Source: Kondoa malvinella (taxonomy: Eukaryota; Basidiomycota; Agaricostilbomycetes; Agaricostilbales; Kondoaceae). From it: 64,000 bases of DNA. The notes under the pieces were generated by a model. The model was not told where the DNA came from and did not search any database. It saw only the letters and a program-made list of their open reading frames with translations. The DNA lies in contig BCIM01000011.1 of assembly GCA_039545315.1 (NCBI GenBank), positions 1 through 64,000 of the forward strand, in the 5' to 3' direction. Position 1 is the first letter of the stretch. Each line of letters starts with the position of its first letter. The position numbers were made by a program, and so were the translations under genes. Shown here one piece after another: positions 33,515 through 44,700 of this stretch.

Positions 33515-34429
33515 CTACGCCTTGCTGCCAACAGCGCCAGTCCAGCTACCCATGAATTCGTCGCGTCTTGGCCAGCCTTCCCATTCAGCATACGATGCTA
33601 TAAGCGTAATCACTTGGAAAGCGTATGCAGCGTAGTCTGTCGATAGAAATCAGCCTAACCCAATAAGCAAAATCGAGCGGACTCACAATGATGGAAGATG
33701 TGCCCAACCTCAGCCCTTTGCAAATGACTTGCAGCCAATTCCGAGGAAAACATTGACAACCGGCCCAGTCTTTCGAAATTGTCAGCTGCTTCCGAGAATT
33801 GCTCTTGAATCGCTAAAGTTGCCGAAAGACTGAGAACGAAAGCGATAAAATTGATGGCCATCCCGGCGCAAAACGTCCATTTCGTCAAAGAGTACCCCAA
33901 CCGACGTAGAGGTGACGCAGATGAGGCGTGTTGAGAGAGTAGGGGTACTAGAAGGAGCGGGAAGGAGATTGTCACCATCACGACAGAGACGACCAGAACA
34001 ACAGGAGTAATTTTGAGCGCTGCTGGAAGGGTGCGGAGGGTGAGGCCTGCAGGTAGTGATACTGCTGATAATGTGTCGTTGTACGAGGGCTGTAGCGCTG
34101 TTCCGGTGCAGATCATCTCTTCGCCTTGATTCCGATAGCAGGACCCTAAAATATCAATCAGCAACACTCCAATTGCGCGCTATGATGAATGTACCGAGAA
34201 GGCCAAAGAAGATGCCTGTGGGATTGTCTGCATCCCACGCTGGGTCATCGGTTGTTGGCAGAATCCGTAGACACGAGAAGCTCGAGTCCTTGATGATTGG
34301 TATTCCGAAAAGCGAGGAAAGGAGCATAGCGAATGCCGCCAGGTGAAATATGTAAGGCGCGAAGTGCAGCAGAACTTCTTTTGATACTGGCAGCTTGATT
34401 TTTGACTTCATGTTTTGAACAGCTTGCAT
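33515..34429 (-). CDS. SUR7/PalI-like four-helix membrane protein
   Basis: Introns near 34147-34195 and about 33634-33685 restore one frame of about 270 residues. Four hydrophobic segments: the first after MQAVQNMKSKIKLPVSKEVL (HLAAFAMLLSSLFGIPII), then VVLVVSVVMVTISFPLLLVP, WTFCAGMAINFIAFVLSLSA, and a last one in YYAAYAFQVITLIASY. Between helix 1 and 2 is an extracellular loop with Cys residues (CLRILPTTDDPAW; CYRNQGEEMICTG), the general plan of SUR7/PalI/claudin-like proteins of the fungal plasma membrane. I see the plan rather than a strict signature. It is divergent from a second protein of the same plan at 34913, 483 bp away. Confidence 0.7.
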
Positions 34430-34912
34430 TGCGTGCTATCACTCGACGACGAGGAATTTTTCACACCTGGATGGTCTGAAGGATACGAAGATAAGGCAGT
34501 CTCGAACCAGAAGTAGGATAGAACAGATCTTTTGTGACATCCGCCGATAGTTTCTTTTGTTCGTGCAGACAAAAGAGAGCCATGGATCACGCGCAATATA
34601 TGCAAGGAACGAGCCGTAGGAGAGTCTAGAAATGTCAAGAAGAGCATGCAGCACGATCAGCAAGTCGCAATTTGCGTTATCAGAGTTGGCATCAAGGAGA
34701 AATTGATGCGTCAAGATTTTCTTGGGTCAATGTGTCCAGATGTTTCCAGCAGGCCACGAGCTTGTGTTTACGGCCGGCTGACAGAGGAGCCAAATGGCCA
34801 AGAGTGATTCGCCCGGGAGCTTCCTCAGCACAGCCTATCTCAACTTGCAAGACGGGCAGGCTCTCTTTCGCGAACTGTCGTCTCTTCTACTATCTCTTCT
34901 CATATCTCTGTC

Positions 34913-36544
34913 ATGCTATCTGCCCGAGCCCGCCGGCGGGAAGAAAAGGCCAGAAAGCATGTAACGGCTGCGCCTAGACGGCAAGTGACCAGACTCGATC
35001 CGCCAATGACTTCTGGTGCTCAAGTCCCGTATACTTCACCTACAAAGATGGTAGACCCAGCTACGGGTCTCGTCGTACCGCGTAATGCCGCTGAGCATCA
35101 AGAAATTTTGGCAATCTCGCTGAAAGAACAGAACGTTGGGCCTCATTGGCCTATCTGGATAGCGGGCAGCATCCTCTTGCCTATCTTAGCCGCGATATGT
35201 GTGGTCGGGTTGCTAGTCTTTGGCAGTTCTGGCTTCATCAGCTCGTCTTCGAAAGGATTCTTGTTGCATTTGGAGCAAGGCGACTCGAAGAATAGTTCAG
35301 CCGCGGTGCATTCAGATCTCTGGCTTGGTCTCAGCGGCTTCTGTATACAACCGCGCGATGGTGAAAAGGCTTGCGATATATCATCCCTCAATACCTTTTA
35401 CGAAAAGGCCTACAATCAAGTCAGCCTCGGAAGTCTCTTACCTACAATGCCCAGCAACTTCGGCTCGCAAGCGTCTTCACTACTCGCAAGTATCGTCTTC
35501 CTTCTTACAAGCGTCATCTTTCAAATATGGGCTTTGCTTGAACTTCGAAAAGCAGAAAGAGATGAATTCGCAAAACGGAAACGATGGGTGCACGAAATGA
35601 TAGTCGCCAAGCGCCTTGAGATCTTCTTCTTGATCTTTGCTTTCGGAGCTCTTGTTTGCGGTCTGTCAGCAACCACAACATTGGCGGCTTCCATCAGCGC
35701 TACATGTGCTTCTGTCAATGCTCTCGGCCCCTTGCTCGAAGATTCTGAATTCGGCAAATGTACTCAAGGCAACGTCACTGTTGTCTTATTGGTCGCTTGG
35801 CTTTCTGCGTCTTTGGCGTGCCTGCTGCAGCTAGGCGTAATCGCCTTAGATGGTCTGAGTCGAAAGCTGCGATTTGAATAGTGAGCACGGTTCTTAGACA
35901 ACCTTTTCGCTCTCTGACACTCCAATGCAGCGAACAACTCTTTCATGATGTGAGAACTCCAGTCTGATCGTCGATCCTAAATGACTCTGTGCGTAGCTCG
36001 AAGCATTCGCCAATGATGACTTTGTACAACTTCAGAACAAGCTCAACCAGATGCGTAAGTCTTCAATTACCTTGAGGTGTATTCGGGGTGATATCGTGAG
36101 CTAGATTCGAAGGCTGAGCAAATACACGCCGCTTCCGCTGCGTATCAAGACTTTCGTAGGAAAGAGCTCGAGGTGAGTGCTCTAATTTGCCCTCTGTTCT
36201 TGTATCTGATCTCGGTCCTTTGCGCGCAGGATTATGTCGTCCTTGAAGATGTCCAATCAGTACTTCGGCGGCAAGAACAGCTTGTATACGCGCAGCGGAT
36301 GGAGTTCGAGCATCTGTGGAGCCAGACAAGACCGCCTGTCTACGCAGCGCCTGTGGCAGAAACCCAGCAAATCTATGTGCAGCAGCAACCGGCGTATGCA
36401 GTTCCTGCGCAGACCCCGTATTACTCGGCTGCTCCGTACGTACTGAATTGTTGTGGTATTGCACCTACTCATGGTTCGAGCAGTATCACGAGTGCTACAT
36501 CAGCTTATGCACCTAGAGCACAAATGGGAATGCAATATGTTTAG
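34913..36544 (+). CDS. SUR7/PalI-like membrane protein with coiled-coil tail
   Basis: The first exon encodes a basic N-terminus and four hydrophobic segments (PIWIAGSILLPILAAICVVG; SLLASIVFLLTSVIFQIWAL; IFFLIFAFGALVCGLSATTT; VTVVLLVAWLSASLACLLQL), with a Cys-containing loop (SGFCIQPRDGEKACDISSLN). The frame meets TAG at 35879-35881, but a 50-nt intron from 35881 to 35930 with GTGAGC and CAG ends joins RKLRFEYEQLFHDLEAFAND without a stop. Two or three further introns continue QLQNKLNQMHSKAEQIHAAS, AYQDFRRKELEDYVVLEDVQ and QSVLRRQEQLVYAQRMEFEH. This is a strong coiled coil, followed by a Gln/Tyr/Ala-rich tail (QQIYVQQQPAYAVPAQTPYY) and stop at 36544. About 460 residues. It could be a membrane anchor for a cytosolic partner. 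Confidence 0.75.
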
Positions 36545-36783
36545 GGTTGCCGTTCGAGGGTCATGTCAAATGTTGTTGATATCTTGCGCTATCAAACTAC
36601 TGTTGTTGCTTCTCTCTCTGCCCTCTTTTGTGTAGCGCTGGACACCTGGCCGGAAGGGACGGAAGTCTCGACGCGCGCTCTCGCTTGATATTTTATGCCC
36701 GCGTGATCGGAGTGCAGCAATAGCATTCCCGAGCAGGCTGACTCTCTGCTGCCAGGTCGACCAGCTAACTCTACCCAATCAAC

Positions 36784-38990
36784 ATGCGTGTACCTCGTAG
36801 CAGCGGCTACATTTTGCAAGATGACCCAGAAACACCTGCGACGGATGCAACTGTATCTTTCCGAGAGATTATACCAAAGCCTGATCATCCAAAGGTAAGC
36901 TCTGCCTTTAGCTGCGAGACATGCTCTGATAGTGCTGTTGTCAGATCGCTGGCATTGGCGACCACTCTGCACTGTCTTGGTGCGAGAGTAGAAAGGCCGT
37001 TGAAGCACCTGCGTGGCTCATCAACCGCCTAGCAGCTGAGAACCTCGAGAAGCCACATATTGGATTCAGTGCGGATGGAAAGGTCGATCCTACGGTGCAT
37101 CAATATGGAGTAGACGAAGGAGCTCCAGTGAAGCAAGCATGCGAAAGCGTCAAGGCTTTGATCGCTTTACTGAGTGAAGAGGAGAAGACACGCACCTGTC
37201 TAGCGGACATTGAGTCTGATGACTTTCGCCTGTGGTCCAATCCGGAGTTATACGTCAACCCAGGTGGACTGAGGCTGGACGAAGTGTCAAAGGACAAGCA
37301 AGAGGCTGTACATAAAGTGCTCAAGGCATCTCTGTCCGAGTCTGGTTACAAGAAGGTGCGCGTCTGTCCTTCACTAGCTGGATTGTCTCATCCCGGAGAA
37401 TCAGACGCACGGGTGCATGTTGACGAACGGTTTCTTGGGGCAATTGGTAGCTTACATTCAGTAGCTCGTGTACAAGCGCTGATAGGTCCTGCAGATCCAC
37501 GGCGAGAAAGTGCTCAATGAGCATTCATACAACTTTCGGCTATTTGGCGAGCCAAGCGAGAAGACTCCATGGTGAGCCTGATTGTCAGCCGTTCAACTTC
37601 CATACTCAAGCTTTTTAAGGGGCTGGACTCTGTTCGGGCATCATCTTTGTTTGGCTGTTGCTTTCGTCGGCCCAAGAAGTACTTTACCTTCTTATTCCAT
37701 CCATCTGGCGCTGATGCTTCCATTCAGTGGTCATTGGACCGACATTCATGGGCGCTGAGCCAGATCGAATCGACGTCGGGGAGCATGCAGGCCTTCGCTT
37801 GTTTAGCTCTGAGGAAATTGAGGGTCTCAATCTGTAAGTGGTTTGGCTTGATGTCGGGGCACTTTCTGACTCCTCCCGCCCAGTATGCGAAGTCTCACAC
37901 CCGAACAGCAAAAGCAAGCTCAGTACAGCGAATCAATGGCCGAAGGCTTGCCAGAAGATAGGTGGAACCCTTTCGATGAAAGGCATCTTGGCGGGGCTCG
38001 GCAGGACAACAGAACTGTCCCATACGAAGGTTGCTTGGTGTCAGATATGACAAAGGACCAGCAAGCTCAGGTTATGAGAATCTTTGCCGCTTTCAATGAC
38101 TACCTGCCACAAGGTTCTTTCGATGCTCGAATGAAGCAAATCGAGGCGCATCTATCCAAAACCTACTTTTCTTGTATGTCATTCTATGATTGAAATCGAG
38201 AACCCGATCTGACCGTTTGTTGCAGGGATTGGGAAATTCGGTCTAGGCGATCCATACTACTACCGACTGCATTCACCAGTAGCTTTCAGCGAGTTCGACT
38301 TCCATTGCGGCATCTTCCTAAGCAACACCTCACCGGCTAAATGTCACATCCACACAGTCAACAGACTACCGAACAAGGCGGACTATGGTGCTGCTCTTCG
38401 TCTACAGTATCAAAAGGAGCAGGCAAAAGCGGAGGGAAAGGATTTGCCTGTGCATCTATGCTCGGTCGTACGCTCCTGGCCACCTGGCGGTCACTAGAGC
38501 TCATCTTTTTGCCAGAACACCGCTCCCGAACGGGCCAAGCGCTTGATCGGTATATTGATCAAAGATGTTGCGGACCGATACAATATCAAGCATGCAGCTA
38601 ACAGCGAAAGTGAGTCGGTGCTATGATGATCCGAAGGGGAAGCTGATTACGTGACTTAGCCATCGAGGGCGTCAAACCAATGCTGTTGTCTATCCAGCCT
38701 CCCCGTAAGATCTATCTAGTATGCAGACGCTACGATGGCTCATACTATGATCAGCTGGCGTCCTTTTCTGCGCGTCAATGTGGACACCGGAACAACAAGA
38801 AGAGATTCAGCGAATTGCCCGTGAAACCATTCCTGGTATCAAGACTGCTGCTATTCCTCGTATGTCTCTGCTATATCGCATGATAACCCTCTGATGCTCT
38901 CTTACAGCTGGTTTGCAAGTCGAGCGAGGACCAGATGCGGTCGTCGATTTCCTTCGTGAAAAGATTGATGGCATCATGCAGGGAAACTAG
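36784..38990 (+). CDS. DUF3500 protein with C-terminal extension
   Basis: The N-terminal 500 residues are DUF3500: DHSALSWCESRKAVEAPAWL, SESGYKKIHGEKVLNEHSYN, GPTFMGAEPD, FSEFDFHCGIFLSNTSPAKC and HIHTVNRLPNKADYG. The function of the family is not established. The frame meets TAG at 38495-38497. However, a 50-nt GTACGC...CAG intron immediately before it joins LPVHLCSVNTAPERAKRLIG. Three more normal introns then give KDVADRYNIKHAANSETIEG, VLFCASMWTPEQQEEIQRIA and GLQVERGPDAVVDFLREKID, with TAG at 38988-38990. I cannot name this C-terminal domain. About ten exons. The last 65 bp and the 3' flank are repeated, degenerate, at 40599-40738. Confidence 0.75.
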
Positions 38991-39056
38991 CAGTATATCA
39001 TTGCTTCTATCGAGCGAGCGTTCATGTTCTTAACCATCACCCTAACAACTCGGAAG
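38926..39056. repeat. Direct repeat copy A (3' end of the DUF3500 gene)
   Basis: Shares GAGGACCAGATGC, TTTCCTTCGTGAAAAGATTG, CATTATGCAGGGA-like and TTAACCATCACCCTAA blocks in the same order with 40599-40738. Identity is roughly 75 to 80 per cent by eye, with small insertions. It covers the last codons and the 3' flank of the DUF3500 gene. Confidence 0.85.
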
Positions 39057-39362
39057 CGAGCTTCTTCGTTCATGAACTGGTTCGAGCTTCAGTCGCTGTT
39101 TCAAAGAGGCAGTAGCCAGTGTTGTAAGCTTCCGAGATGCTCAGTATTGCCCTTGCGAGACCACTGGATGTCGAGCATAACGAATATTCGGAAGGCGATC
39201 CTGTGACGGATGTTTCAGCATGCCTCGACGCACAGATAGTATATCATAACTGAAGCTTACCTTATTAAGATGCTTCATACCAGAAGAACGCAACATCCGA
39301 TTAACACGATGAAGCGCCTCGGAGCCAAGCTGAAGGTGTACCTCTTTCGGCAGGGCATGCTC

Positions 39363-40563
39363 TCAGACTGCTGGGTCTTCTCCATCTTGTTCGACTGCCT
39401 CTTGTTTACTCTGCTGACCAATCTCTGCATCACCTATCTGACCGACGGACTTTTCACGGCCGCCTATCGTCTGGGTTGTAAGCCATGCCGCTACACTGGC
39501 CTCTTTTTCCTGCAGCGAAAGCCGATCCATGCCCAATCCTGAATCGACTTGAAAACGTCGGTATTTGTATGCAGCTTTATTCGCGTCTATTCGTGTCGCA
39601 TCTACATTGCGCATCTGACGAGCGACGAGCGGGACTGATAGATCTTCGGCATCGAAAGGTGAAGCAGGTAGAGGTTGGAGATGCGTAGGCCTAATCAAAC
39701 GACGGAAGCTGCGAGGATAGGCTAACCATAGCTGTTTGAGGTAGGCGCCCAAATTCCAGCATAACTGTAAAAGTGGATTAGCTTGAGTGCTCAATGTGAG
39801 TAGGGTAGCAGACCATTCGTTCATCCGTGTACACTTCAGTGCTGTTCATGAAAACAGTACAGACTTCAATCACGACATTGGGATGAAGCAGCAGTTCAAG
39901 GGGTGGAAACGGCCCAAGAGGTCCAGTTTGCAGATCTGGACGTGTCAGATAGGCAGTAGTCACGCCGTCAGCTGAGGTTCTTATGATGCCGTCAGGCACA
40001 CAATTGCTACCGAAAGACGTTGTAAGTTTGGGTAGCTGCGAGGAAGCCGTAGCTTTGCTGGTATTGAGGACGACCTGGATCTTGTCCGCCTGCTGAGAGG
40101 ATGGCCTCCCTAGCTGGTAGAGAAGTCGTTTCGATATCAATGAATTGCTCTAGCAGCTGCCGAAGAGGGCAGAGGGAAAATGCGGAATGCCTGTCCATCA
40201 TATTGTACCATTGCTGAAACACTGTCGATGTGTCAGGAAGCAGTGCAGACAAGGGCTTTCCACATACGTGGGATGACATTGAATTCTGTTTCAGGGAAGA
40301 AGTCGCTTGGAACTAGATGCAAGTCCAAGAGCTTGTTGCTCTGAGCAGGAGAATATAAGGAAGGGGGAAATATCAGGTGACAGAGCAGATACCAGGAGAA
40401 TACGCTCTGGTATTGTCGCTGGCACAAGGTGTGCATACTCGACGCCGATAACACTTCCAGTCAACACGCATCGCTTGCCTCCGTATTGCGCGACCATTCT
40501 GTCTGTCACTGCCTGCGGATATCGAATTGAAGACGCAGAAGTACGGCCTGACTCGAAGCTCAT
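39363..40563 (-). CDS. HNH-nuclease-domain protein (fungal type)
   Basis: The N-terminal region QYGGKRCVLTGSVIGVEYAH with AHLVP is the Cys/His arrangement of the HNH_2-like domain common in basidiomycete genomes. Introns near 40370-40421 and 40217-40262 restore SNKLLDLHLVPSDFFPETEF and FQQWYNMMDRHSAFSLCPLR. After QTYNVF the frame must change to reach SADGVTTAYLTRPDLQTGPL; a 31-nt intron or one of about 108 nt would do it. A 50-nt intron near 39768-39817 then joins YTDERM to LCWNLGAYLKQLWLAYPRSF, ending at 39363. The domain suggests metal-dependent DNA cutting, but these fungal proteins are uncharacterised and it may not be active. It sits between the two copies of a partial duplication. Confidence 0.75.
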
Positions 40564-40598
40564 TGGCTTATAGAGAAGTTGGCTATTGCAAATTGAGT

Positions 40599-40738
40599 GA
40601 GGACCAGATGCAATGATTTCCTTCGTGAAAAGATTGCAGTGGCATTATGCAGGGATCGATCTCAGCTGTATACTGTCGAATTGTATCGCGCGAGCGCTGC
40701 ATGTTCTGCTTTTTAACCATCACCCTAAGACCTCGGAG
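40599..40738. repeat. Direct repeat copy B (degenerate copy of the DUF3500 gene end)
   Basis: Same block order as 38926-39056, but the coding frame is destroyed: a TGA falls at the start and there are small indels. It lies between the HNH start and the fumarylacetoacetate-hydrolase-family gene. Confidence 0.83.
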
Positions 40739-40809
40739 TCGCATCATGTATTCCGCCGGAACAATATCGTGACCTTGGCCTTACTCTAACAGCTAGCACT
40801 ATACACAAG

Positions 40810-42244
40810 ATGTCGTGGTCTCGCCTTGTTAGATTCGTGCCCAAGAGCAACGCTTCCAAAGTCTGTAAGTCTACACCGTGTTTAGTAGTAACTTTCGGGT
40901 CGCTCATTTTTATGTTTGCGATAAAGTAATTGGCGAACCGGTCAATTCTAGCATTGACTTGGGTGTGGCCAGCTTCAAGGGCGAGAAGATTGACGTGAAC
41001 GTCTTTGGTGCGTTGCGGGCGATCAGTCTGAATGTCCAGCGGAGGTGCTGACATTCTGCTCAGACGGGACATCCATTCTTAATGCTGGCAAATCTACTGG
41101 TCAAGTCGAACAGGTCGACAGGCTGCTCAGCCCAATTTCGGAGCCTGAAGTTGGCACTATACGCTGCATAGGTGAGCGTACACTCCTCGGCGGATTGCAA
41201 TTATTGAATACGTCGGCAGGACTAAACTACGAAGTGAGTCGCCTACGCTGCTATGCTACTATTGACTGACGCGTGTCCGCGCAGGGTCACGCGAAAGAAG
41301 GAGGCTTCCCTATTGTGAGGAGTTCCACAGCTGATCTGCATTCGAAACTGACAATATCCCTCAGCCGAAGATACCAGTGGTCTTCCTGTAAGATTCTTCT
41401 TGACATCGCCTCAATCAGATCCTCACAGTTATCCAGTAAGCCAGCAACTTGCATTCACGACCCTTACCCGGCCAAGATCATCGTGCCCAAGTGGACCATA
41501 CCTTCAGACTCTGCTGATTTCGAATCTGAACTTGGAGTCGTACGTCTTCAGTCTGTCGCAGTCAGCTGTTTGCTGATAGGATGCTTATAGATTATCTCGA
41601 AAGATTGCAAGGATGTCAAGGAGAGCGAGGCGCTTGATTACGTTCTAGGCTACACTTCAACGAACGACGTCAGCTCTAGAGTAAGTCCGGATCGGTGCAC
41701 AGTTATCAGGGTGACTAAGTAGCCTAAATAGGCTTCCCAATTCGACCAAAGCCAATGGTGCTATTCGAAAGGTAGCGTGTTCTCGAGTCTCTGTGTCTAT
41801 TGCACTAACACCAGATGCAGGCTTCGACAAAGCATCACCAGCTGGTCCATGTATAGTCTCAGCCAAGACGATCCCTGATCCATCGAAGCTACACCTTCGC
41901 GGCCTGCTCAATGGTGAAGTCGTGCAAGAAAGCGGTCTAGAGTAAGCAGAGCTATAGATGTCAGCGATCAAGTCTGATCATCCTCTTAGCGACCTGATCT
42001 TCTCTGTTCCGAAATTGATCGCTTTCCTATCCCAAGGCACGACTCTACGAGCTGGTACTTTAATTTTGACTGGAACTCCAGCTGGTATCGGTACGATTAT
42101 CGCTCGAATAGCGAAAAACTTGCTCATTTGTGGGCAGGCTGGATGCGTGACCCCAAGATCAGGCTAAAGGAAGGTGATGAATTCCGCGTCGAAATCTTGC
42201 CTTCAATCGGTACTCTCATCAACGTGGTAGAGCATGAAAAGTAG
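40810..42244 (+). CDS. Fumarylacetoacetate hydrolase-family protein
   Basis: Members cleave or decarboxylate beta-diketo or oxo-acids with a divalent metal (FAHD2, oxaloacetate decarboxylase/tautomerase, bacterial HpcE types). MSWSRLVRFVPKSNASKVLI opens the protein; introns restore GEPVNSSIDLGVASFKGEKI and VFDGTSILNAGKSTGQV. The catalytic part shows IIVPKWTIPSDSADFESELG with the metal-binding Glu pair, VLGYTSTNDVSSR, HLRGLLNGEVVQESG, LILTGTPAGIGWMRDPKIRL and KEGDEFRVEILPSIGTLINV. About 330 residues over roughly eight exons. One intron (near 41223-41284) places the HAKEGGFP block. It is convergent with the DnaJ gene, 52 bp apart. Exact substrate unknown. Confidence 0.87.
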
Positions 42245-42296
42245 CTGGGATCTAGTGTGAGACAATGATGGTATATCAATGCACAATGCTACCAGT

Positions 42297-43814
42297 CTAC
42301 CTATACCTCGTCCTCTGACCCACTCCCAACTGCCTCAACCTATCGCAATTGGGCAGAGTCTCCTTCTTCAACGCTTCTAGCTTGTCCCCATCCGCACCGA
42401 TACCAAAGAAACCCATCGCTTGCTGCCTTCGTCTCGCCATGTAATCTTGTTCATTCTCGCATCGATGTTGTAAAAGATTGACATAGGCTTGTTCTAGATT
42501 CGCTTCAAACGTCAACAACGATCTCGGTATCTTTATCTTGGTTGAATCTTGTAATTGCCAATTGGGTAAAGTAGCTAATTGTACCGAGCCAACGGAAGCG
42601 ACAGTTTCTGCCAAAGTAGGGTTCTGCTTGAGCAGGTCAGACCAGACTTTGGTGCTTCTTAATTGCTGTTCATCGAGGTAATAATCGATGTGATGTGTTT
42701 GCGTCGAGCGGGCAATCTGGTATTTCCCGGTTGAAGCTGGATAAGGGTCGAAAGTATAACTCGGATCTGGAGCAGGCGGATTAAGTAAGGATGGAAGTTG
42801 AGTGAGGAAGGAGAATGCGAATAGGAGCAAGAGCGGAAGAAGTTGGACCCAAGTCGAAGTGTTGCCTTGCTGTCCTTGTCCGGCTTGAGGTGCGGCTCTT
42901 CTTCTCGGTTGACCGCCGAATGTATGCACTCGTACTCCTGGACCGCCAAAACCGCCTTGGAAGCCTCCGCCGCCGCTGTGAGATAATCAGACGAGCAAAT
43001 ACGAGTTGCGTCCAAGACTGACCCAAAGAACATGTTGAACAAATCTTCAGGTGACATTTCGTCACCCATGCCACCGCCTCCTGCGAACCCTCCTTGCCGC
43101 CTGAAGGAAGGACTTCCACCTCCTGATGGCATTGACCGATCATCTGGTGATTTCCCATATCGATCATAATGCGCTCTCTTGTCTGAATCCGACAAGACTT
43201 GGAAAGCAGTAGAGACGACTAGTATACGCGATGAGTGTGATACTTGAGTATATAGCATTAAAGCTAACGTTTGAAAGCTTCATCCGAACCAGGTGCGCCA
43301 TTCTTATCGGGATGCAACAAAAGTGAATGCTTCCTGTAAGCCTTTTTGATGTCCGTATCCGAGCATGACTTGTCTTGAATGTTCAAGATTTCATAGTAGG
43401 CCGTTGCTTTACAGCTTCGAATCCGTTTGACATGAGCTAATTGATCAGCCGTGTATTCTCTCTTTTGCGGTTCTGGTGCTGCTGAAGCTTTCTCTTTCCT
43501 GTTTTTCAATCCAGAGGCACTCGCTGATGGTTCTGTTGAAGAAGTAGAGGCTTTGGGTGTTGCAGAAGTCGACGGACTGCCAGAAGCTGCAGCTTTGATC
43601 TGAGCAAGAAGCGCAGTGCCTTCTGCTGTTGTGTGGATCCTGTTGGCTTTCAGACATAGCCGCTCTGCGCCTTTGTAGTCCTTTGATGCCAGATACTGCA
43701 AACATGTCGAAAGGGAGCCACGTCAGGGAATTTGCTCATCTTTTGCTCGATAGCGCGAGGGCTGACCTGACGAGCCACATTCAAAGCATTAGCAGCATCT
43801 GCGCTGTTGTCCAT
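42297..43814 (-). CDS. ER-type J-protein with DUF1977 (DNAJB12/14-like)
   Basis: A tail-anchored ER co-chaperone of Hsp70 involved in degradation of misfolded membrane proteins. The first exon [16 protein letters not shown] (from 43814) splices over a 70-nt intron to [20 protein letters not shown], the usual N-terminus of this family. The J domain reads [36 protein letters not shown] with an intact HPD, and [17 protein letters not shown]. Then come a Gly-rich linker with [12 protein letters not shown], a membrane helix ([20 protein letters not shown]) and DUF1977 to the end. About 430 residues. It is divergent from the next gene with 95 bp between start codons. Confidence 0.93.
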
Positions 43815-43909
43815 CTGCAAATCAATGTCTTGGCCGTGTTTTGTCAAGACGCAGATTTGGAGAGTGACGACGACGACAAGCCCACACCGGGACAGCTATA
43901 CACGCCAGG

Positions 43910-44700
43910 ATGGAACAGACTGCTGCTGCTGCGCCAATCAATGGCGACTCAAGCCAAGCAACGACAGAAGGGTTGCCTCATCTGCTAGACACCTTTGACG
44001 CAGCTACCCTTTACCGTAAGCAACGCCTACAACAGCCAGCTCATACCAAGCCTAATTTGACTATAGGATACGTCACTGTCCGTCAAGCTGAAGTCTTGCG
44101 CAAAGAATACAACACACTTCTCGCCGAAGGTCCAGCAAAGAAGCGCTCTCCTCCTCCCATGCCTGGCGACCCAGAGGAAATCTTGCACGCACCAGCAGCA
44201 TCAGCAGAAGTGGGCTTGTTAGATCAACACGTTGAACCTGAACCAGTTGATCCTGGGTTATGCGAACAAGCGATTGACGCGGCTCATATTGCCCAGCTAG
44301 AAGCCGTCACGCCATTATTACCTATGCCGCCTAATAGGAACGTCAAAGCGCTGCTGAATAGCTTGCCTGATCTGCCTATCTTTGATCTACCCAAGAAATC
44401 GGATATGACTTATCTCCAGCTGAGAACGGTAGCGGATGCTTGTTGGTGAGTTTCTGCTTGCAGATGCCTGTATTAGGCTGATGTGATGGCAAAAGGGCAC
44501 AAGATATGCCACCGGATAGTGCAAGGACAAGCAGGCAAAGAGGGAAAGATGAAGCTGTTTGGGTCGAACAATTGGCTACTAGGTGCGCGCTGTCACTTGC
44601 TAAGAAGCTAGAGCCTGCTAAGCAGTTGGGGTGCGTGCAGTTTCCTACAGAAAGTACAAAGAGTCAAAGCGGAGAGGGACGGTATACCTGTGTCGGCTGA
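43910..44700 (+). CDS. Hypothetical protein, Pro-rich, unknown family
   Basis: MEQTAAAAPINGDSSQATTE begins at 43910. The segment 44014-44065 is bounded by GTAAGC and CTATAG and may be a 51-52-nt intron even though it has no stop; removing it gives LYRYVTVRQAEVLRKEYNTL, a better helix. Then follow a Pro/acidic stretch (PPPMPGDPEEILHAPAA), ALLNSLPDLPIFDLPKKSD and, after an intron near 44446-44496, AQDMPPDSARTSRQRGKDEA. No domain recognised. It could be a subunit of a nuclear complex. The C-terminal end after 44600 is uncertain. Confidence 0.6.

Noticed and set aside
38495..38497. TAG as the end of the DUF3500 gene
   Set aside because: It lies in a segment with good GT and AG ends, and three further introns give a coherent continuation; kept as an alternative in the finding.
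39363..40563. HNH gene as a homing endonuclease or intron-encoded nuclease
   Set aside because: It is a multi-exon nuclear gene with a fungal-type HNH_2-like domain and not inside an intron; only the flanking repeat hints at mobility.
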